Positions 8,701 to 11,437 of a DNA stretch of 11,437 bases are shown here, in pieces. The notes under the pieces are model-generated. The model was not told the DNA's origin, made no database searches, and saw nothing but the letters and a program-made list of their open reading frames with translations. The position numbers and the translations under genes are program-made. Source of the DNA: an uncultured Eggerthellaceae bacterium (GTDB lineage Bacteria > Actinomycetota > Coriobacteriia > Coriobacteriales > Eggerthellaceae). How positions within the stretch are numbered: position 1 is the first letter of the stretch; the number at the start of each line of letters is the position of its first letter. Where the stretch lies: contig CAJUFC010000032.1 of the NCBI GenBank assembly GCA_910585565.1, positions 1 through 11,437 on the forward strand, read 5' to 3'.

Positions 8701-9053
8701 GAGGTGCTCGAGCGCGGCACGTGGCTCTCGACGTAGCCGGCAAAGCTTTCCGGGTCGCGCCTGAACGTCGAGGCCAGCGCCACGCAGTGCTTGCACATCA
8801 CGCCGAACTTGCGCACGGCGGGGCAGTCGCAGGAGTAGTCCACGATGCGCGAGCAGTCGGCATCCAGCACGAGCGACGAGTCGAATCGCTCGGCGATGCC
8901 GCTTTGCGACTTCACGCATGCGCTGACATCGTTGGTGCGCTTGCCTTCGGTGAAGCGCCGCGCAACGACGCTGCCTTCCTTCTCGGCGATGAGGCTTCCG
9001 CGTTGGAACGACTTGGAATTGGTGTTCGCCACGATGTCAGACGTTGAGAACAA
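5715..9053 (-). CDS. SWIM zinc finger and SNF2-family helicase-like ATPase
   Basis: This is a 1112-residue Swi2/Snf2 DNA translocase of the bacterial type. An N-terminal SWIM zinc finger (Cys75-x-Cys77-x9-Cys87-x-His89) is followed by a long middle region containing a low-complexity Ala/Glu/Asp linker, then the ATPase core. Motif I is ADEMGLGKS (about residue 660), motif Ia CPASLVYNW, motif II DEAQ (about 760), motif III LTGTPIENR, motif IV TLIFSQFTSY, motif V LKAGGTGLNL and motif VI DRAHRIGQ (about 1050). All motifs look intact. Such proteins move on duplex DNA without strand separation; bacterial roles are proposed in transcription recycling (by analogy with RapA) and DNA repair, but this subfamily's role is not established. 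TTG 9053 is chosen because AGGAG lies 9 nt upstream on this strand. No restriction, methylase or DISARM-type partner is adjacent. Confidence 0.94.
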   Translation of the reverse strand: MFSTSDIVANTNSKSFQRGSLIAEKEGSVVARRFTEGKRTNDVSACVKSQSGIAERFDSSLVLDADCSRIVDYSCDCPAVRKFGVMCKHCVALASTFRRDPESFAGYVESHVPRSSTSILGFMDEAPAMTGTRVMPGSVHLALELAQGFGAWTAQFSVTASGMTYVMADIAAFTQALAGERFLSYGKMLAFVHTYDALDEPSRRLALVMGDIIDHQGSARPTKRTLQLTEQDVVRLIDAVGDESFSFANQETDADAQVMHAVDANPDLALRIIRASDEYYEIVRDEDIKVALGCDHAVVILDGVAYRCSRSFAHAAAFLSSVYLSPDDELLIATEDLARFCRYALPVLEDAMELHVPAELEALRPTAARFSFYLDCVGKGKDTAITMDLSASYKGRTHALLSSARADETPHGQRVQQLAAAGDGVSAGAAVEEGAPDASAHSVDAQTYRDEAAEQAAVDLAFKYFDATMRIPLDDVDAAGLLLYEGIAEMQAAGDVFTTPDFDRLINDKRMRVQIGLSISGNLINLDVQPTDVSKDELARVLASYQKHRRFHKLKSGAIMSLESVDVAELDRMMQDLGITSADLCKDTIELPTYSAFYLDREYAEAMRDESFDEYVYRFDNDAGETAVPPDSIAATLRPYQLEGFRWLSKLAGMGFGGILADEMGLGKSIQMIAFLLSLKEREDAAAPALVVCPASLVYNWTAEFAKFAPTLSVSAIDGPADERAQKRRTPATDVFVASYDAVRQDSEAFQAMTFSTVALDEAQFIKNHATKTARAVKRLHGQHRFALTGTPIENRLSEIWSIMDFLMPGFLGSYALFRKRYEIDILGGDNRAAERLQALVGPFVLRRMKADVLTELPEKQEIVVHVALEGEQKRLYDAQEQNLRIELLAQRKAARARARKRTNASLEAQGLRVDVLTELMRLRQVALEPSLVYADYRKGSAKTAAILELVDQARESGRKTLIFSQFTSYLDVLKAELDAAGVPYYEITGRTAKRERIELASAFNADDVPVFLVSLKAGGTGLNLTGASIVIHADPWWNAAATDQATDRAHRIGQEDLVSVYKVIAQGTIEERILELQEKKSRLADSVVSETSLASLSSLTRTELEDLLLND

Positions 9054-9072
9054 GCTCCACTTCTCCTATAAT
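9044..9072 (+). promoter_or_regulatory. Strong sigma70-type promoter for efp
   Basis: TTGAGA (9044-9049) and TATAAT (9067-9072) are separated by exactly 17 bp: a -35 with four or five consensus bases and a perfect -10. Transcription would start near 9079 and give an efp leader of about 155 nt. The -35 lies inside the first codons of the divergent SNF2 gene, and the -10 touches that gene's ribosome binding site. Confidence 0.75.
9063..9067 (-). promoter_or_regulatory. Ribosome binding site of the SNF2 gene
   Basis: On the minus strand AGGAG lies 9 nt before the TTG start codon. It decides the start, because no ATG or GTG in this frame has comparable spacing. Confidence 0.6.
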
Positions 9073-9141
9073 CGTGAACTCGGAATACATGACCGCGCGA
9101 ACAGGATGGCTGCTGCGCGTCCGTGGGTTTCGCGAACATCC

Positions 9142-9150
9142 ATACTAGCA
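9142..9150 (-). promoter_or_regulatory. Possible extended -10 for the SNF2 gene
   Basis: Read on the minus strand, TGCTAGTAT is an extended -10 (TGn followed by TAGTAT, four of six consensus bases). No convincing -35 is seen. Transcription would start near 9135, about 80 nt before the TTG start, and would run through the efp promoter. Confidence 0.3.
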
Positions 9151-9178
9151 TGCCGCACGACGACTGGCGCACACAACG

Positions 9179-9194
9179 TGCCTGGTGTCAGGCA
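9179..9194. other. Perfect inverted repeat in the efp leader
   Basis: TGCCTG and CAGGCA flank GTGT, a perfect 6-bp stem with a 4-nt loop that a G-U pair could extend by one step in RNA. It lies 40-55 nt before the efp start. It may be a leader hairpin or a dimeric regulator site. Confidence 0.45.
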
Positions 9195-9198
9195 TTTG

Positions 9199-9208
9199 CG
9201 CTTAAGCG
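9199..9208. other. 10-bp palindrome in the efp leader
   Basis: CGCTTAAGCG is a perfect palindrome 4 bp after the preceding inverted repeat and 12 bp before the efp ribosome binding site. Its symmetry suits a dimeric repressor site at least as well as an RNA hairpin, since no loop is left. Confidence 0.4.
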
Positions 9209-9233
9209 GATACGTCAAAGAGAGGCAGTAAAG

Positions 9234-9797
9234 ATGGCAACGATTTCTACAGCGGATTTCAAGAACGGCATGTGCATCGTCAACAACGGCAAGATGTGCA
9301 CCATCGTCGAGTTCCAGCACGTCAAGCCCGGCAAGGGCGGCGCATTCGTGCGCACGAAGCTGCGCGACATCAAGACGGGGCGCGTCGTTGACTATACGTT
9401 CAACTCGGGCACGAAGTTCGACTCGGTGCGCCTCGAGACCACGAAGATGCAGTACCTCTACAACGATGGCGAGGACTACTACTTCATGGACAACGATACC
9501 TACGAGCAGACGCCGATTCCGGCCGCCATCGTGGGCGAGGCCGCAAAATGGCTGAAGGAGAACGACGAGGCGTCGCTTCTGTACGCAGGCGACGAGCTCA
9601 TCTCCATCGAGCCGCCCATGTTCGTCGAGCTGGAGGTCACCCATACCGAGCCCGGCTTCAAGGGCGACACGGCCACCAACACCACCAAGCCGGCAACGCT
9701 CGAGACCGGCGTTGAGCTGCAGGTGCCGACGTTCATCGAGATCGGCGACGTCCTGCAGATCGACACGCGCGACGCTCGCTTCATCAAGCGCGTCTAG
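9234..9797 (+). CDS. efp: Elongation factor P
   Basis: EF-P binds between the P and E sites of a stalled ribosome and promotes peptide-bond formation at consecutive prolines. The 187-residue length is standard. The N-terminal KOW-like domain carries the tip loop HVKPGKGGAF, with Lys34 at the position that is modified in E. coli and Bacillus. The two OB domains follow, ending with the signature IEIGDVLQIDTRDARFIKRV-type tail. The frame is open from 9123, but ATG 9234 matches the family N-terminus (MATISTADFKNG) and is 8 nt after AGAGG (9221-9225). No modification enzyme (EpmA/B, EarP or YmfI) and no pepP/pepQ or aroQ neighbour is in the window. The gene has its own promoter at 9044-9072. How Lys34 is modified, if at all, cannot be told here. 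Confidence 0.97.
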   Translation: MATISTADFKNGMCIVNNGKMCTIVEFQHVKPGKGGAFVRTKLRDIKTGRVVDYTFNSGTKFDSVRLETTKMQYLYNDGEDYYFMDNDTYEQTPIPAAIVGEAAKWLKENDEASLLYAGDELISIEPPMFVELEVTHTEPGFKGDTATNTTKPATLETGVELQVPTFIEIGDVLQIDTRDARFIKRV

Positions 9798-9815
9798 CTG
9801 ATCGTCCAGCGCGGG

Positions 9816-9844
9816 CGCGCGGGGGCGCTGCCGTCCCCGCCGCG
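9816..9844 (+). terminator. GC-rich hairpin after efp, possible terminator
   Basis: GCGGGG (9819-9824) and CCCCGC (9835-9840) are perfect inverted repeats, and flanking CGC-rich bases extend the stem with one bulge. It starts about 20 nt after the efp stop. No T-run follows, so it is at best a non-canonical terminator. A hairpin here agrees with efp being a single-gene unit apart from the folate genes. Confidence 0.35.
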
Positions 9845-9919
9845 ACTCGCCGGGTGCCAATCGTCGCAGAGGCACGCTGCGGCGGAAGAGGTTCGTTGAC
9901 GTACGAGGGCATGATTCCC

Positions 9920-10540
9920 ATGGATACGACATTCATAGATGAACTGGCATCAGCGGCTCCCACTTCTGGCGGAGGGGGAGCCGCTGCTTGTGTGGGCGCG
10001 GTCGCTGCTGCCTTGGCGTCGATGGTAGGCGAGCTGACCGTCGGCAAGAAGCGCTATGCCGACGTCGAGGCAGAGATGAGAGGCGCGCTCGGAAGGCTGG
10101 CCGTGCTGCGCTCGCGCCTCGTCGCGCTCGTCGACGAGGATGCCGAGGCGTTTGCCCCTCTGGCGCACGCCTATCGGCTGCCGTCGTCTACCAATGGCGA
10201 GCGCGAGGCCAAAGAGCGCGCCATGCAGGGGGCGTTGATGGGGGCGTGCGAGCCGCCGCTTGGCATCATGCGCGCCTGCATCGACGTCTTGCACGAGTGC
10301 GACTTCGTGGCACGCCACGGCTCGCGCCTGGCGATGTCGGACGCGGGCGCCTGCGCGGTGCTGGCGAAGGCCGCCGCCATCGCGGCGAGCCTCAATGTGT
10401 ACATCAACGCAGACGCGATGGCTGACGCCGCCCAGCGCGACAGCGTGCGTTCGGAGGCAGATGCCCTCATCGACGAGGCGACCGTGCGTGCTGATGACAT
10501 CTACGGCTACGTCGCGTCCGAAATAGGAGGCCGCATATGA
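9920..10540 (+). CDS. fchA: Formimidoyltetrahydrofolate cyclodeaminase-family protein (FchA)
   Basis: The 206-residue protein matches the stand-alone cyclodeaminase family (the C-terminal domain of mammalian FTCD). The family converts 5-formimino-THF to 5,10-methenyl-THF plus ammonia; in acetogen Wood-Ljungdahl clusters genes named fchA are assigned to the methenyl-THF cyclohydrolase step. Seen here are the N-terminal FIDELASAAPTSGGGGAAA folate-loop motif (usual form PTPGGGS), LTVGKKRYADVE, and the late AMSDAGACAVLAKAA and LNVYIN motifs, in an all-helical protein. ATG 9920 is chosen because GAGGG (9905-9909) is 10 nt upstream and the protein then starts like its relatives; ATG 9911, three codons earlier, has that site too close. 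The stop overlaps folD (ATGA), so the two are coupled. No glutamate formiminotransferase is visible, but the downstream operon is cut off. Confidence 0.9.
   Translation: MDTTFIDELASAAPTSGGGGAAACVGAVAAALASMVGELTVGKKRYADVEAEMRGALGRLAVLRSRLVALVDEDAEAFAPLAHAYRLPSSTNGEREAKERAMQGALMGACEPPLGIMRACIDVLHECDFVARHGSRLAMSDAGACAVLAKAAAIAASLNVYINADAMADAAQRDSVRSEADALIDEATVRADDIYGYVASEIGGRI
10525..10530 (+). promoter_or_regulatory. Consensus ribosome binding site of folD
   Basis: AGGAGG, the full anti-16S consensus, lies inside the last codons of fchA and 6 nt before the folD ATG. It fixes the start and predicts strong folD translation. Confidence 0.8.
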
Positions 10541-11403
10541 GCGCTCAGGTGCTCTTGGGCAAGCCGGCAGCTGACGCGATCAGGGCCGATGTTGCGCGGC
10601 GCACGTCGCTTCTGGCTGATGCGGGGAAGGCCGTGCGCTTGGCGACGCTGCGGGTTGGCATGCGCGCCGAGGACGTGGCCTATGAGAGCTCGCTCGTGCG
10701 CGCGTCGGCGACGTGCGGCATCGAGGTGGTGCCCCAGCAGTTCGCGACCAGCGTGACCACCGACGAGCTCGCAGATGCCATCGAAGACATCAACGATGAT
10801 GTGCGCATAGACGGCTGCCTCTTGTTCCGGCCGCTGCCGGCGCACATCGACGAGGTGGCTGTCTGCAATGCCATCGCGCCGGGCAAGGATGTCGATGGGG
10901 TGGGCGCAGCGTCGTTGGCTGGCGTGTTCGCGGGATACGGCGCGGGGTTCGCGCCGGCAACCGCCGAGGCATGCGTGGAGATGCTCGACTTCTATGACGT
11001 GCCCATCGAGGGCGCGCACGTCGCTGTCGTGGGGCGCAGCCTCGTCATCGGCCGTCCCGTGGCCATGATGCTGCTCGCGCGCAACGCGACGGTCACGCTG
11101 TGCCACTCCAAGACGGCTGATCTGCCTGCGGTGACGCGGTCGGCTGACATCCTCGTGGCTGCCATCGGGCGTGCGCGCTTCTTCGACGGCGCGTTCATCC
11201 GGGAAGGGCAGACCGTGCTCGATGTCGGCATCAACGATGACGGCGCAGGCGGGCTGGCAGGAGACGTCGACTTCGATGCCGCCATCGAGGCATGCGCGCG
11301 CATCACGCCAGTGCCGCGCGGCATCGGCAGCGTCAGCACGGCGGTGCTGCTGCGTCACGTCGTGACGGCGGCGGAGGCCCACGTGGCGGGGGGCACCGCA
11401 TGA
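10537..11403 (+). CDS. folD: FolD-family methylene-THF dehydrogenase lacking key cyclohydrolase residues
   Basis: FolD normally does two steps: NADP-dependent oxidation of 5,10-methylene-THF to methenyl-THF, then hydrolysis to 10-formyl-THF. The 288-residue protein has the family fold: VGxxxxxxAYESSLVRASATCGI, DGCLLFRPLP, PGKDVDG (Asp120, the folate aspartate), the dinucleotide site GRSLVIGRPVAMMLL and a C-terminal ITPVPRGIGSVSTAVL. In bifunctional enzymes the first motif reads YVxxK, with a Lys (Lys56 in human) needed for cyclohydrolase activity, and the second reads VQLPLP, with a Gln (Gln100 in human). Here these are Leu53 and Phe97; Tyr49 is kept. The TPVPGGVG loop has Arg for a Gly. I infer a dehydrogenase/reductase with weak or no cyclohydrolase activity. 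It overlaps fchA upstream and another gene downstream by ATGA. As I remember, FRPLP-type FolD proteins also occur in clostridia. Confidence 0.92.
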   Translation: MSAQVLLGKPAADAIRADVARRTSLLADAGKAVRLATLRVGMRAEDVAYESSLVRASATCGIEVVPQQFATSVTTDELADAIEDINDDVRIDGCLLFRPLPAHIDEVAVCNAIAPGKDVDGVGAASLAGVFAGYGAGFAPATAEACVEMLDFYDVPIEGAHVAVVGRSLVIGRPVAMMLLARNATVTLCHSKTADLPAVTRSADILVAAIGRARFFDGAFIREGQTVLDVGINDDGAGGLAGDVDFDAAIEACARITPVPRGIGSVSTAVLLRHVVTAAEAHVAGGTA

Positions 11404-11437
11404 CCGCAGATTCGCTTTGCATCCACGCCGGCGGGCC
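11400..11437 (+). CDS. Start of an unidentified gene coupled to folD (cut by window end)
   Basis: ATG 11400 overlaps the folD stop as ATGA and is 6 nt after a G-rich ribosome binding site (11388-11393). Only about 12 codons are visible (MTADSLCIHAGG), too few to assign a family. From context, an amidohydrolase such as imidazolonepropionase (HutI) or another histidine- or one-carbon-pathway enzyme would fit, but this is a guess. Confidence 0.6.
   Translation, partial: MTADSLCIHAGG

Noticed and set aside
8166..9047. 293-codon plus-strand frame opposite the SNF2 N-terminus
   Set aside because: It is antisense to the conserved SWIM finger and is His/Arg/Gly-rich without motifs; it also lacks a ribosome binding site.
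9123..9233. N-terminal extension of the efp frame
   Set aside because: EF-P starts at MATISTADF with a proper ribosome binding site; the extra 37 codons have no match to the family and lie in the leader.
9079..9233. Polyproline leader peptide that would make EF-P autoregulated
   Set aside because: Neither small frame in the leader contains PPP or PPX.
9896..9901. TTGACG as a -35 for an fchA promoter
   Set aside because: At 17-bp spacing there is no -10-like sequence (CATGGA), and transcription would begin inside the gene.
9854..9919. N-terminal extension of the fchA frame from GTG 9854
   Set aside because: The extra residues are unlike the cyclodeaminase N-terminus, and a ribosome binding site supports ATG 9920.

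Overview
The window is GC-rich (roughly 60-65% by eye), gene-dense bacterial chromosome with short gaps, ATGA-type overlaps and GTG/TTG starts. Gene content and protein style (FtsEX beside an S41-family protein and RNase R, a large SWIM-zinc-finger SNF2 protein, an FchA-FolD pair with a diverged FolD) point to an actinobacterium, most likely class Coriobacteriia (Olsenella/Atopobium/Collinsella relatives). This placement is inference from family resemblance, not a database match. There is no sign of phage, IS element, CRISPR array, tRNA or rRNA; this is core chromosome rather than an accessory island.

Layout: (1) 1-4737, plus strand, a probable operon: the 3' part of ftsE, ftsX (8-nt overlap), an S41/CtpA-like membrane-anchored protein and rnr (RNase R). 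FtsEX is the ABC-type transmembrane switch that controls peptidoglycan hydrolysis at division. (2) 4889-5680, plus strand, a ZIP-family metal transporter with its own leader. (3) 5715-9053, minus strand, a 1112-aa SWIM/SNF2 helicase-like ATPase, convergent with the ZIP gene. (4) 9054-9233, a 180-bp divergent control region holding a near-consensus sigma70 promoter for efp and two perfect inverted repeats in the efp leader. (5) 9234-9797, elongation factor P. (6) 9920-11437, plus strand, a translationally coupled folate one-carbon cluster: fchA (formimino-THF cyclodeaminase), folD, and the first codons of another gene, consistent with histidine/formimino-group breakdown or one-carbon supply.

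Two observations stand out. First, the S41 protein next to FtsEX has glycine at the position of the catalytic serine (Gly346, exactly 25 residues before the retained Lys371), so it looks like a pseudoprotease working with FtsEX. Second, FolD lacks the cyclohydrolase lysine and glutamine (Leu53 and Phe97 instead) and is overlapped by an FchA gene. The pair may divide the work: FchA makes methenyl-THF or supplies the cyclohydrolase step, and FolD acts only as the dehydrogenase. No wholly new multi-gene system is evident.
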